A stretch of 64,000 bases of DNA from Ipomoea triloba (lineage: Eukaryota; Streptophyta; Magnoliopsida; Solanales; Convolvulaceae), in assembly GCF_003576645.1 (NCBI RefSeq), contig NC_044927.1:12126297-12190296 (forward strand), in the 5' to 3' direction. The notes under the pieces are model-generated. The model was not told the origin of the DNA and searched no databases. It saw only the letters and a program-made list of their open reading frames with translations. Of this stretch, positions 1 to 12,059 are shown piece after piece. How positions within the stretch are numbered: position 1 is the first letter of the stretch; each line of letters opens with the position of its first letter. Both the position numbers and the translations under genes were made by a program.

Positions 1-3000
1 TAGACTTATTTACATAAGGTCAAACCAAAAAGCTTTGAGATGTGAGGCATACAAAGGACTTTCCGATGCCTTGACGCGAGGTGAAGTTGAACCTAGCTCC
101 CAAGGGAAAAGAATAATATTACCCTCAAGTTTTACAGGCGGAGCACGGTACATGATACAAAACTATCAAGATGTCATGGCTATTTGTCGATTTATTGGTT
201 ATCCAAACCTTTTCATTACATTTACATATAATCCTAAATGGCCTGAGATCCAACGATTTGTTGAAAAAGGGAACTTGAAAGTTGAAGATCGACTAGACAT
301 CGTGTGTCTTGTTTTCAAAATGAAATTGGATTCTTTGATAAAAGAGTTTTAAAAAGGGAGAATTTTTGGTCGCGTGAAAGCAGTTAAGTTTTATAAATAT
401 ATATTTTTTCGTGAATACTATATTTCTTAATGTACTTTAATTATTCTAATTTGTTGTACAGTTATATATACAATAGAGTTTCAAAAATATAATGAGGGTT
501 GCTGCATGCTCACATATTTCTATTCCTAGAAAGAAAACAAGAGTTCTCCAATCCGTCTTTCATGGATTCAATAATTTCAGTTGAAATCCCAAATAAACAT
601 AAAAACATAGAATATTACAAAGCAGTTGAAGAATTCATGGTCCATGGTCCGTGCCGTCAAGCAAAGAGGAATTCACCATGCATGGTAAATAATAAGTGTT
701 CAAAGCATTTTCCCAAAAGAATCATTAATGCATCCCAATTTGACCAAGATAGATATCCGTTGTACCGGAGAACGGATGATGGTAAAATGTAAAAACGGTA
801 AAGAAAAATGGAATAGAGTTGGATAACGTTATATTGTTCCACATAATCGGTATCTACTCTTGAGGTTCAAAGCCCATTGAAATGTGAAGTGGTGTAACCA
901 GTCACGGTCACTAAAATACTTATTCAAGTATGTTAACAATGGTAATGACCGGGTTACTGTCGAATTTTATAAAACCACAACTAATGATACCGGTAAGAAA
1001 TTGGTAGATGAGATTAACATGTATTATGACTGCCGGTACATTTCAGCTTGCGAGGCAATGTGGCGCTTATTAAGTTTCGATGTTCAATATAGAACACCAC
1101 CTGTTGAGAGGTTGAGTTTCCACCTTCCTGATTGCCAGTCAGTGGTCTTCCAAGATGATGATAGCGTTGACCATGTTTTAAATAGAGAGAATGTTGAACA
1201 AAGTATGTTTAATGGGTGGTTTATAGCAAACACACAATACCCATAAGCAAAGATGCTAACTTACATTGAGATGCCTACAAAATTTGTATGGAAAAAGGAC
1301 ATTCGTGAGTGGCAACCAAGAAAAAATGGTTTCTCAGTGGGTCGTATCTTCTATGTCCCACCAGCATCAGGCAAAATGTATTATTTAAGGTGCTTATTGA
1401 ACATAGTTCGTGGTCGTACAAGTTTTAAAGATATTAGGACTTTGAACGGTGTTGAGTACATGACCTTTCGGGATGCCTATTTTAAAGAGTACATTGATGC
1501 TATAAATGAAGTCAGCTATTGGTCGACAACTCATTCAATGAGGAAGCTCTTTGTGGTACTATTGACATCAAGTTCTATAATTAGATCGGAAAATGTTTGG
1601 AATGAGGTTTGGGAACATTTGTGTGAGGATGTTCAACATAATCAAAGAAGAATCTTACAACAACCAGGTAAAAATTCAAATATATTATCTTCAACCGTTA
1701 ATTAATGTTCATGTTATATTATTTAAAAATTCTGTTGTTATTTTAACAGATTTGGTACTAACAAATGAAGAGAAGAAAAACATGGCCTTGATTGAGTTGG
1801 AAAAGATTTTGGAATTACAAAATAAGTCTTTAAAAGACTTCCCACAAATGCCAATTCCAAACATGGGTAACTCGAGATTGGTTAGTAACAGATTGCTTTT
1901 TGAGGAGTTATGTTATGATTGTGATGCCTTAAAACAAGAAGCGGAAGATTTGTTTTCTAAACTAACTGATGAGCAAAGAGTTATATACAATACAGTGCTT
2001 GAAGACATTTCATGTAATCTAGGTGGTTTATTTTTTGTTTAAGGCTATGGTGGGACTGGAAAAACTTTTTTATGGAGAGCGTTGTCATCTACATTGCATT
2101 CTAAAAGGCAAATTGTTTTAAATGTTGCGTCAAGTGGCATAGCTTCTTTGTTGCTATCAGGTGGACGAACTGCTCACTCAAGACTTGCAATACCAATTGC
2201 AATCAATGAAGAGTCAACATGTAACATTAAACAAGGTATCCATTTAGCAAAATTGTTGATAAAGACCAGCTTAATTATTTGGGATGAAGCACCCATGATG
2301 CACAAACACTGCTTTGAAGCCTTAGATCGAACTATGAGAGATTTGTTGCAATTTGTTGACCCAAATAATTCGTCAATGACATTTGGTGGAAAAACAGTGG
2401 TACTAGGTGGGGATTTCAGGTAGATACTGCTAGTTGTGCCTAAGGGTACAAGACAAAATATTGTATCTGCTTCAATTAATTCATCTTATCTGTGGAACAA
2501 TTGCAAAGTTTTAAAGCTTACAAAAAAGCATCCGCCTAAACACTGTTACGCATGGGGTTGATAAACAAAAGGTAGAAGATTTTGCTAATTGGATTGCTGA
2601 TATTGGAGATGGAAAGACTGGTGGACCAAATGATGGATATGCAGAAGTGGAAATCCCAAAAAAAACATGCTTCTACCCTCTGATGGGGATCATATTTCAA
2701 CAATTGCGAAAAGCACATTTTCGATGTTTGTTAATGGAAATTCTAATCATGCTTTTTTGGAAGGTCGTGCTATACTAGCACCAACACTAGATGTGGTCAA
2801 TTAAGCAAATGAATATATGAGTGCGTTGCATACTTCTGAGAGCAGAACATATTTTAGTTGCGACAGCGTTTGCAAAGTCGATGCAGATAATGGTATACTT
2901 AGTGACGTACACACCCTGTAATTCTTGAACGAGATTAGAGTGTCAGGTTTACCAAACCATATATTGACTTTGAAAATTGGGTCTCCAGTGAAAATTGGGT

Positions 3001-3623
3001 CGCCAGTTATGTTGATGAGGAATATCAGCCATAGTGTTGGTTTGTTTAATGGTACTAGACTGATAATCACCAAGTTAGTTGAACGTATTATTGAGGCTGA
3101 GATAATGATTGGTGCTAACAAAGGAACAAAAGTTTTGATTCCACGAATGTCAATGTCACCATCCGACCCAAGGTTGCCTTTCAAGTTTCAACGAAAACAA
3201 TTTCCATTGATGTTATCATATGCAATGACCATTAACAAAAGTTAGGGCCAAACTTTGTCACATGTAGGATTGTTACTAAAGAAATCAGTTTTGTACATGA
3301 CTAGTTGTACGTTGCTGCATCTCGGATTAACAATCCCGATGGTTTAAAAATATTAATTGTGAATGACTCAAGGACAACTTCTACAACAAGCACTAATGTT
3401 GTATATCATGAAGTCTTTAATAATTTGTAATTTTCCAATTCTTTGATTTTAATAATAAATGTACATTATATTTCATGTTACTTTTATTCTTAAGCTTTAA
3501 CAAATCCCTTTTTTTTGGTTCCATTACCAATTTCAATATACTTTTTCTTCTTTTAAAGTTCCTTAAAATTGGACAACAAATTTACCAATTTACATCTCGT
3601 GCAACGCACGGGCAACTTACTAG
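1..3623 (+). mobile_element. Decayed Helitron (Rep-helicase type), 5' part outside window
   Basis: The stretch translates, with frame changes and stops, into the order expected for a plant Helitron: Helitron_like_N, Rep, then PIF1-type helicase. The right end has the Helitron signature. A stem (3596-3602 with 3606-3612, loop AAC) is followed about 8 bases later by CTAG at 3620-3623 and a T at 3624, as in the CTRR|T termini. The 5' TC end is not in the window. The element is no longer functional because the open frame is broken many times. Motifs and terminus are read directly; the family assignment follows from them. Confidence 0.88.
2..3430 (+). pseudogene. Helitron Rep-helicase pseudogene
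   Basis: Protein fragments in order: Helitron_like_N (2-350, includes LPSSFTGGARYMIQNYQD); the HUH nuclease motif as LHAHIFLFLE near 500-530; the two-tyrosine motif as KYLFKYVN near 917-940; a linker region (1253-1690); and a PIF1-like helicase from about 1750. Walker A reads GYGGTGKTFLW (2043-2075) and Walker B reads IIWDEAPM (about 2275-2300). A stop (TAA at 2040-2042) falls just before Walker A, where related proteins have tyrosine. Further stops or frameshifts lie near 350, 790, 1246, 1690, 2420 and 2800. A possible remnant intron lies around 360-500. The end (about 3245-3430) matches the helicase C-terminus. In life it would nick and roll out the transposon in the nucleus; this copy cannot. 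Confidence 0.88.
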
Positions 3624-3624
3624 T

Positions 3625-4523
3625 GAGTGATTAAGGATGATGATGGTGGAATGATAGTTATGGACCATGATAATAATTAAGTAGTGACTAGTGATGAAAG
3701 GTGAATCATGATGAAGAATAATGTTAAGTGATGGTGAAGTTAGTGATAGTGATGATGTTATATTGGATTAGTGAGAATGTAATAATTGATGATTGGTAAA
3801 GCTAATGATGGGTTAATATCGAGATGAAGATGATTAAATAATGAGTTTGGAAATGATTGAATAATAATAAAGAGATTATTAGGTTGGGTTAAATGAAGTG
3901 ATGATGGGATTATGGGAGAGTTATGATGATAATGATTATGGATGGTGAGAGTGACCATAATATTATTATTTAATTGATTAAAGATTGGATTCATCTTCAG
4001 GTTCTTTGTCAAGATGGGTAGCTTAAAAGTTGAGCTTTAGATTGGATGCGTGCTTTTAGGGCTTAGCTTGAGGTAAGTTTCTATGTCCGTCAAAACTACT
4101 TTGCCCTATCAAATGTGCTATTTATCTTATTTGTATCCTTAAACTATTTTAAAAATGTATTTTGATTCAAAGTGTGATAAATAGCGAATTATGGTTATTT
4201 TTGTGTTGACTCGTGATTTCCAAACCTATAATAACTGAGATTGTTTTGGGTATTGTAGAAATATATAATTTTGTGATATGTATGTCTATTGCTATAGAGT
4301 TCGGTGAAATTCCTACTTGGAGAAATTGTGGTTTAAAAACCTAAGTGTATTGAAATTATTAAAGCTACAATTTATATGGGAGGTTATGATATTATATTTA
4401 TTTATGAAGGACTATTACTCTTGGAGGAAATGTGTAATTTAGAGAAAATATATTATTTTGCATACTAGTATATTTCAAATTGGAGGATAAATACTATTTT
4501 GATATGAATTCTATATATTTTGA

Positions 4524-4575
<52 letters not shown>

Positions 4576-4630
4576 CTTGAACTTTATACATTGACTTTAG
4601 AAACTATGTTTAAATAGCCTACGGGCAAAT
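3625..4630. other. Gene-free AT-rich stretch, degenerate GATGATG and TA repeats
   Basis: 3625-4000 is a degenerate run of ATGATGG/AATGATTG-like words, followed by AT-rich sequence with phrases around TTGGAGGA repeated at about 4315, 4420 and 4480. A TA dinucleotide run lies at about 4525-4575. No coding sequence or RNA gene is visible. Confidence 0.6.
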
Positions 4631-4635
4631 GAGAA

Positions 4636-4955
4636 TGTTTTTTTTTTTTTATAATAATCTCTCGAGACTAATTCATTGAATCATAAGTGGAAACGTTTAC
4701 AAGAAAGATTAATGGAATGGACAAACATTCCTTACAGTCAGACATAGAAACAAATTTTCTAACAATGTTATCGAAAACTTGAATCGCAGACTGTTTCACA
4801 AATTTGAAGCTGAAGTCGTCAGGAGCACTCCAAGCTTCTTTACTGTCAATAGTAATTTGGTCAATCATAACGAAGGCATACTCTAGTTCAAAAGTCGTTG
4901 ACACCACCCGAGTATCAATCTTCATTCTTTTGTGGTTCACATACGCCATGACCAA
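4636..4955 (-). mobile_element. LINE (L1-like) 3' end: RNase H C-terminus and A-tail
   Basis: Read on the minus strand, this encodes the end of the RNase H domain that closes ORF2 in plant L1-like LINEs (DDFSFKFVKQSA, then CLSIPLIFLVNV, stop near 4670). It is followed by a run of T on the plus strand (about 4638-4650) that would be the poly(A) tail. The same protein end occurs near 33 kb and 48.2 kb. Only the last 90 or so residues are recognisable and the 5' limit is unclear. This is a 5'-truncated insertion, as LINEs usually leave. Confidence 0.6.
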
Positions 4956-5059
4956 TTATCGTTCTACGCTTATAACAAGAACTCGCCAAAAAAACGAGAG
5001 GGAATAAACTCGCAAAAGAAGCGAGAGGGAATAAACTTGCTAATTAAAGATGCGAGAAG

Positions 5060-5460
5060 CAACAAATTAATTCGATAAATAAACAAAAGGTATAATAGCA
5101 ACAAAACTTACTAATAAAAAAACAACACTGCTTTGAATCAAGAAAAAACCACTCCTTCCTACTTCACCTTTTGCAAAGCCCAAAACCTTCTTTTCCTTAT
5201 TCAATGGTGATGTACTTCTTGACAGATCCGAAGTTGGGGAAGAGGAAGAACGCCGGAAGGGAAGGAAAAGGTGCGAGATCGTAGGTGTGGTGGACGGCGA
5301 TGGGGGAGGCGAAAACGGAGAGGAGAGGAAGAGAGAAAAGAGCAAAAGAAGACGACAATCGTGAAGAGAAGAAGACGTCGCGTCCGCTATGCGGAGGCGG
5401 CGGCTGCCGGACTAAGGAGAAGAAGAAGCGAAGAGTTTGCAAATGAGAATGTTTATAAAA
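5060..5460 (-). other. GC-richer stretch with an 81-codon open frame (minus), unassigned
   Basis: Within 5197-5442 the minus strand has an open frame rich in Phe, Ser and Pro, ending in a short charged stretch (SVKKYITIE). It follows purine-rich sequence (GAGAGGAAGAGAG on plus). The composition resembles a plant 5' UTR or gene fragment, and the region adjoins the LINE fragment. I do not recognise the protein and think it more likely captured or leader sequence than a gene. Confidence 0.25.
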
Positions 5461-5634
5461 ACCTATTTTGAATGAGTATTATTATTATTTTTGGAGGAAT
5501 TATGTAACAATGTACTTATTTTGGAGGTTTATTCCTTTATGTGTTGGAATTAAACCTGTTAGAAATCATCCTGGGTTAGTATTTGAGGGTTAACCTAGTA
5601 GAAATCATCCTGGGTTACTAGGACGGGTTTACTA

Positions 5635-5830
5635 CGGCAAATTATTGCATGGATCATGGTCCACACAGCTGTGTGGACCAAAAATAAAAAGTACATTTTT
5701 AATATACTAAAAGTACATTATTTTTGTACTGAAGGTACATTATTTGATAGTATATATAAAATAATGTACATTCAGTACTTAAATAATGTACTCTAAAATA
5801 ATGTACTTTATGTACCAAAGATACTTCAAA
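5635..5830. repeat. AT-rich repeat with 'TACATTATTTT' motifs (partial short element)
   Basis: The stretch begins GGCAAATTATTGCATGGA and has an internal palindrome, GTCCACACAGCTGTGTGGAC (5660-5679), then several copies of AAAGTACATTATT and its complement AATAATGTAC. A related arrangement occurs at 30537-30738, which ends CACAATAATTTGCC, the complement of this start. Both look like copies of one short non-autonomous element. Precise ends and a TSD were not found. Confidence 0.45.
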
Positions 5831-5899
5831 GATAGCTCAATCAATCAAAAGGTCAATCAAGAATGAATGTGCAAAAAAATAGAAAAGGTGAAATCCTTC

Positions 5900-8050
5900 A
5901 TCCTATCTACAGAGGGTGTTAACCATGCGCCATATAACTCTAGGAATATACAAAGGAAGATACAACCCCCGTAAGATCAAAGTAAGCTTTGGGGACACAA
6001 TTTCACACCAATTACCAATCATGCAATTCAAATTTGGGTTCACATTCTATTTTGCAAGGGCCTTCAAATCGGTCCCACTAGTGGGAACGATGTGCACACC
6101 TCAACCAATCATCCACCCAAATGCCAAAGCCCAAGTGCATAAAAGTAAAGTGAGGGCACAACATGAGCCTCTCCCCGCCAATGGCTTAGGCGGGCTCTTA
6201 TTCTTCTCAACCCCCTAGGATAACGTCATCGGGCACCCGACTTCATATGGAGTTCCATGTTTGTTTGAAGATCGGTGCAATGGGTACCTGAATCCTAGCG
6301 GAGTGGCTCACCTCCTCTCTTATCTTCTCATCTTCTAGGATAACATCGTTGGGACAACTGACTTTACGTAGAGCTCTACGCTTTTTCAAAGACGCTGTAA
6401 TAGTTGCCCCAAATCCTACCAAGATGGCTCATCTTGGATCTTATCTCTATGAGTGACCATTTTAAGCCTTTTTTTCTTTCTTTCTTCATATCAACCCCTC
6501 ATGCCTTTTTCTAGAGATAAGGGATTCACTCTCAAGCTCACCAAAGGCTCACCTTTTGCAACATGCCTTATCAAGATTATTCAATTCCGAACTTCGCTTA
6601 CCATTTATCTTTCTCAAGTTAAAGGGTGCACACTCCCACTTCGAGAGATCCTTGATTAAGGTCCTAACAAAATAAGATGTGGACAACATGCAAGCACACA
6701 AGAATTTGAACCTCTTTGGTTCCAAGCATTTCAATTTAGGTGCAAAAGGTAACTTCCAAAGGATATTCCAAGAGTAAAACCTTTATTGGCACATTATTAA
6801 AACTCTTCCTAGATAGCATGAACAATAGCGCACTCTCCATCAACAAACACACCCATCAATCAAGAGCAATTGACCAATTGACCAATTAAGCAATCAAAAG
6901 CAATTCAAGCACAAAGTGTGTCATTTCCACACTTTAAACCAAACATCGTCCTCGATGTTACCTTAAGGAGCAAGTGGAACAAAGAAACATGAGTCTTTCA
7001 AATCAAGCAAACCATTTTCCACACTTTCGAAGTGTTCCCGGGGTTCGGGGTATTAACAACATAACCCTTTTTGGTTTAACAATAGAATGTCCTTATCAAG
7101 TGTGCATGAATGTGTACAACAACTCTTTTTTCACACTTTAGAATTGAAAAACGGGGCGTTGAAAGGTAGAAAGGGATAAGAAGTTTACAACCAAGTGAGC
7201 ATCCCTTCCTTTCCACACTTTAAGCTTCCAAACATCTATTTTGCCTCTGTCCTCCAAGCTACATGAAACAAGGTTAGTGCATGAAGACAATCAAATGAAC
7301 TGCAATGGAGTAGAAAACTACTCCCATTATTCACAATCTTTTTTCTTTTTTTTTTACTTTTTTTTTAAAGCTTGGGGTTCCTTCCAAGAGCGTCATGTTA
7401 AACGTCTTTAGCCTGACTCAAATGCAAAATAAAATAAAACAAATGCAATGCAACAATCTAACAATTGAAAGACACTATAATTCCTAATTATAAAAGCATC
7501 AAAAGATAAACTCTAGAACAACGTAATAACTAGAACAAAGCAAGAATAAAGAAATGCAAAACAAGATGAGCGATGATTCTCGACAAGGCTAGACTTGAGA
7601 GCTCTTAAAGATTGGAAGAAAAATAGCACAATCCACAACCTTTGTTCATGCCCTGCCCACGAGCTCGTCCACGAACGTGGACTTGCTCGTGAATGTTTCT
7701 GGAAGTTTTCCCTAGAAGTCCCATGCTCATGGATACACACGTGGAAGTTTCTGTTTCAAATCCACGAGCATGTCCACGTCGTGGATTAGCTTGTGGATAT
7801 GAAACAGTACACTCTCAGATTTTTTTTCCCGTTTTCTAACTGGACGACCACAAACTCCATTTCCAAGGTTTTGGTGTTCGGGTAAGTACCCAACTCAACT
7901 TGTAGTCTTATAGATCCTTCTAACTCTATCGAGTCGCCCGTCCTGCCCGCCTTTCGACCGACTTCCCTCCATAGTCGGGCTTCGCTAGGTTTGATCTTAC
8001 TGCCTCTAGTCACTTTCACCGGCCGTCTTCTCCTTCCGAGTATTAAACCT
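5900..8050 (-). mobile_element. Possible gypsy-type LTR retrotransposon remnant
   Basis: There is no intact coding frame. The plus strand contains CCAAACATCGTCCTCGATGT (6942-6961) after CACACTTTAAA, and GCTTGGGGTTCCTTCCAAGAG at about 7372. Read on the minus strand, these resemble the non-coding stretch that follows pol in some plant gypsy elements, which includes a phrase of the type AACATCGAGGACGATGTTTG. A and T homopolymers lie near 7340-7365. The assignment rests on remembered resemblance only; LTRs and TSD were not found. Confidence 0.35.
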
Positions 8051-9340
8051 TTCCTTATCCATCAGTTACGATTACCAAACTAACCGTCCGACTAATTTGA
8101 GTAAAGTTGTTTTTTATAGTTATATACTCTAGTAATGTATCGTGTAATTGGTTAGTATTTTAAAAAGAAAAATTGAATGTTTTACTTAGAAGTAACAATT
8201 AATTTTAAAATTAAAATTAAAATATATGTCTAACTTTACCATAAATTTTTGCGTGGAACAATCAGGAATGCAATAAAGTTTTAAATATTCATCACAATTA
8301 ATTAGGACATATCATATGTATTACTTTGTCGGCCCGTCGGTTCTTTATTTTAATCATATGAAGAATCCATCAACTATGCGTTAGTTTTAGTTAAAAATTA
8401 GCAAGAGTAGGTTCATTACTGTGGACAACTCCTTGATCGAATCTATTAATTTTTTTTAACTACAATTTACTTCTCAAATGTAATTTGTGAAGTATTACAT
8501 AAGAATAAAATTTATTCAAAACACATTACTATATAGTGACTACAAATTTTCTTTTCATTTAAAAATTAACCACTCATCCTTGTCAATTAATTAATTAATT
8601 AATTCTCAATCTACATTTATTTTAGTCTTGCACTTTTATTTCTATTATCTCATTTCTCTAAAAACAATTGGAAAATAATTTTCAATTGTTAATTAATCGG
8701 ATTAATCCTTTGATTGAAGAATTGATGATGACACTAATTCAACATTTTATAATGCGTCCTTTTGTGAATGCTCATTAAATTTTAATTGACCATTCATCAT
8801 ATTTTAACAAAATATTCATCAATGATAACATTTAACTCAAACACAAAATATTTAATATCATATTCTTTATTTAATATTTAACCCATGGATGAGATGTTGT
8901 GATCTCATCCAGATAAACTAAATGTCTCCGATTAAACTTTGTAAGTGTAGCTATCTCAAAATTTATGAGAGAGTGTGCTTTGTTATTGTTTGAGGTGCTA
9001 CTCGAAAAATATTCTTTAATATTTATCATATTTACACGTATAATTACGGGAGTCTAGACTCATAAAATAACAGAAAAAAAAAAAGTGAATTTGTGAATAA
9101 TTTATAAATCCTTGAACACAGAGTAACACATTAGGGAACATATATGTGAGGAGATCCTTGGCATGCTGAGCACATGTAGTCGGCCATCCGCCATTAAATT
9201 GCCCACGTGCATGCAAACTCAGTGGTTTCCGATCTGTAGATTTGGTACACAAAAAGTAAAGAATGACAAATAAAAAATTGGAATATTCGAAACTAGAAAA
9301 TTAAATATAGGCTTAACCCCTTATTCTTATTATTATTATT
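8051..9340. other. Gene-free AT-rich intergenic DNA
   Basis: Strongly AT-rich sequence with short tandem runs (TTAATTAATTAATTAATT near 8585). No coding, RNA or terminal-repeat structure was recognised. Confidence 0.6.
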
Positions 9341-9972
9341 ACTAGTAAATTACCCGCGCGATCCATTATAAATTTTTTTAATTATATATATAAAAGTAGT
9401 GATAAAATTATAAACAATTCTAATATTTGAAAGTATATATTTATTTAAAATTATAAGATTTGTATATTACGTATATATTATTCTTCATTAATATTATACT
9501 AATTATGATGTCCATGTAATCTGAATAATTATGATAATTAAGGAGTATATATATTATTCTTAATAAAACAATATGTGTATGTTTAATTTCCTTTAGTTAT
9601 GGATGTAATATGTCCATGTTTAATTTTCTTTAATTATGCTCGTAATATTCGTATGTTTAATTTCCTTTAATTATGTCTGTAATATGAGTACCATTAATTT
9701 CTTTAATTGATTAGATAAAATCTATATTACTACAAGTATAGAAAACAGTTTAATAAAAGTATAATGTGTAAATTTATTTCTTAATTACCATAATTATTAA
9801 GATTTTATTCAAAACTAACCATTATCATAATTTTATGAGAATTGGAATAATTTGCATAATTGTATGGACATAATAATATGTGAATTAGAATAATTATAAT
9901 AATTTTTTAATCTCCTTTAATTATGGATGTAATATGTGTTATCAATTTCAATAACTGATTAGATAAAATTTA

Positions 9973-10337
9973 GGCAAAAACTTGTGTGAGACCGTCTCAC
10001 CATGAGACGGGTCGGGTCAATATGCAAATATAACACTTATATACACAAATGTCATACTTATATGTTCAAATGTAATACTAATCAGGAATAAAAATTTTGT
10101 TACTTATAAGGGTAAATGTAATACTTTTAAGGGAAAATACAATACTTTTACATTTCGATTTAAAAGTATTACATTTCTCTTATAAGTAACAAAAATTGTA
10201 TTCTTGATTAGTGTTATATTTGAGCATATAAGTATGACATTTGCACATATAAGTATGACATTTGCATGGTGGTTTGACCCGATCCGACCCGTCTCACGAA
10301 CAATGATCCGCGAGACAGTCTCACACAAGTGTGTCCC
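9973..10337. mobile_element. Short inverted-repeat element, TTGTGTGAG family, copy A
   Basis: 365 bp with ends GGCAAAAACTTGTGTGAG and CTCACACAAGTGTGTCCC. It is flanked by 9-bp direct repeats TAAAATTTA (9964-9972) and TAAAGTTTA (10338-10346), one mismatch. The sister Helitron at 50761 has the uninterrupted site TAAAATTTATATTA, so this is a clean insertion. A 9-bp TSD with long TIRs points to a Mutator-like, non-autonomous element. Other copies lie at 29416, 31522 and 63245. Open frames inside it are chance. Confidence 0.82.
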
Positions 10338-10442
10338 TAAAGTTTATATTATGGAAAGTATTAATTCTTTAATTGTCTTAATTTTTAAGATTTTATTCAA
10401 AATTAATCAAAGGAAGTGTAAGGGTAATTGATATTATTTGAA

Positions 10443-10489
<47 letters not shown>

Positions 10490-10848
10490 CGTCGTAAGAA
10501 GGGATTCTCTATATTTAATTACCACAATAAACTTAGATGTTAAATGCAGTTGGTAATTACCACAGGTTATTTAGATGGTAAATAGTATATAGTAATTACC
10601 TATATAGATTACCATAATAAATGGATTAACATATGGATATTATTAAAAAAAAAAAAGTTCGAGATGCCTTTTAGGTAAGATATATTAGGAAAAGTATCAA
10701 TTAATTAAAATTTGATAGGAAAGTTATAATTATATTAGGAATCCTGCTAATTTTTCCTAATTCTATATTTGTAATTACCATTATAAATAGATTTGAAAGG
10801 AAAATTTAAATAGGAACTTATATTATGAGTTCCTGATTATTATTAATA

Positions 10849-11273
10849 GAGTTAATTCTATTTTTGGTCCTAGATTTATAGGTGACATTTCACTTTTAGT
10901 CCTCTTTTATCAAAACATCCTCATTTGGTCATAGTATTATTGTGGCATGACTATTTTTGGTCCTCCGTCAACAAAATTGTTGAAATGTTGTTAAATACAA
11001 TGGTTTTTCAATCATTTTTATACAAAGTAAGTTGACCGAAATGTTGTTAAATACAATGGTCCTCCGTCAATAAATGTTTTTTTTTTTTTGAAAAAATCTG
11101 TAATTGAAGACCGAAATGCCATTGTATTTAACGACATTTCAACAATTTTGTTGACGGAGGACCAAAAATGGTCATGCCACAATAATACTAGGACCAAATG
11201 TGGATGTTTTCATAAAAGATGACTAAAAGTGGAATGACACCTATAAATCTAGGACCAAAAATGGAATTAACTC
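10849..11273. mobile_element. Palindromic MULE-type element with perfect 9-bp TSD
   Basis: 425 bp, nearly a complete inverted repeat. It begins GAGTTAATTC and ends GAATTAACTC; the arms contain GGTCCTAGATTTATAGGTG and its complement, and CCTCCGTCAACAAAATTGTT and its complement. TSD TTATTAATA at 10840-10848 and 11274-11282 (identical). It sits inside Helitron copy 1 and is absent from the sister Helitron. Non-coding. Confidence 0.85.
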
Positions 11274-11343
11274 TTATTAATATTAGAGAAATTATATTAG
11301 GAAATTATATTAAGATTTTGGATTATTATTATTATTATTTTTA

Positions 11344-11375
<32 letters not shown>

Positions 11376-12059
11376 TTAACATAATATAGTTTAAATCGAG
11401 GCTACAAAATTTAATACTATTATTTCAATGTATACTAATCACCATTTTTAACAAATAATTGTGCATCAGAAGATTTCAACTAAGCCTACAGTATTGTGGA
11501 ATTATAATGATAAATGCATGAATAACATTCTAGTAGTTTAGCTATAAAATTGGACAATATCTACATTCAACACTCAAACAATTAATAAATCCCTTTGAAT
11601 ATCATTCTAGTAGTTTAGTTATTGGACTACCTTGTGCTTCTTAGGCAATTGGTTTTTCTTTAATCGCTTTCCTGTACCACCACCCTGCTTCTCTATGTCA
11701 ATACATGCATACACGGAAGATTTTGTGTTAGACAAAATATAATGTTTTCTAAAGAACTTCTAGCAGAGTTATTCTCAACAACACAATGTTCCATGGCTTC
11801 TTCGAAATATATTGGTGTTGAAGGCTTAATGAAATACGATCTTGGTGATCTTGTGTTCTTGTTGTACTTCTTCTTCTTTTTTCTTCTCTACACTACATTA
11901 TCATATATATAATCTCCAAGCAATTACCGGACAATCACCACGTGTGAACTGAGCTAATTGCTAAGCCAAATTACAACATGTTATCAGCACGAATCATGTG
12001 TTGCATTAACCCAATAATTCATGTGTTGCATTAACCATGAAACTAAAATTTACATTCTT

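Larger units (their letters stand above)
9341..11470 (-). mobile_element. Non-autonomous Helitron, copy 1 (minus)
   Basis: The left edge reads ACTAGTAAATTACCCGCGCG, the reverse complement of a Helitron 3' end (CTAGT with a degraded GC hairpin). From there it matches the element at 49801-52638 along its length: for example, ATTATAAACAATTCTAATAT near the left and CACCATTTTTAAC near the right. Similarity fades near 11470, taken as the approximate 5' end. It has no coding capacity of its own and carries two later insertions (9973-10337 and 10849-11273), a TA run (about 10446-10485) and an ATT run (about 11322-11374). Orientation follows from the terminus. Confidence 0.7.
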
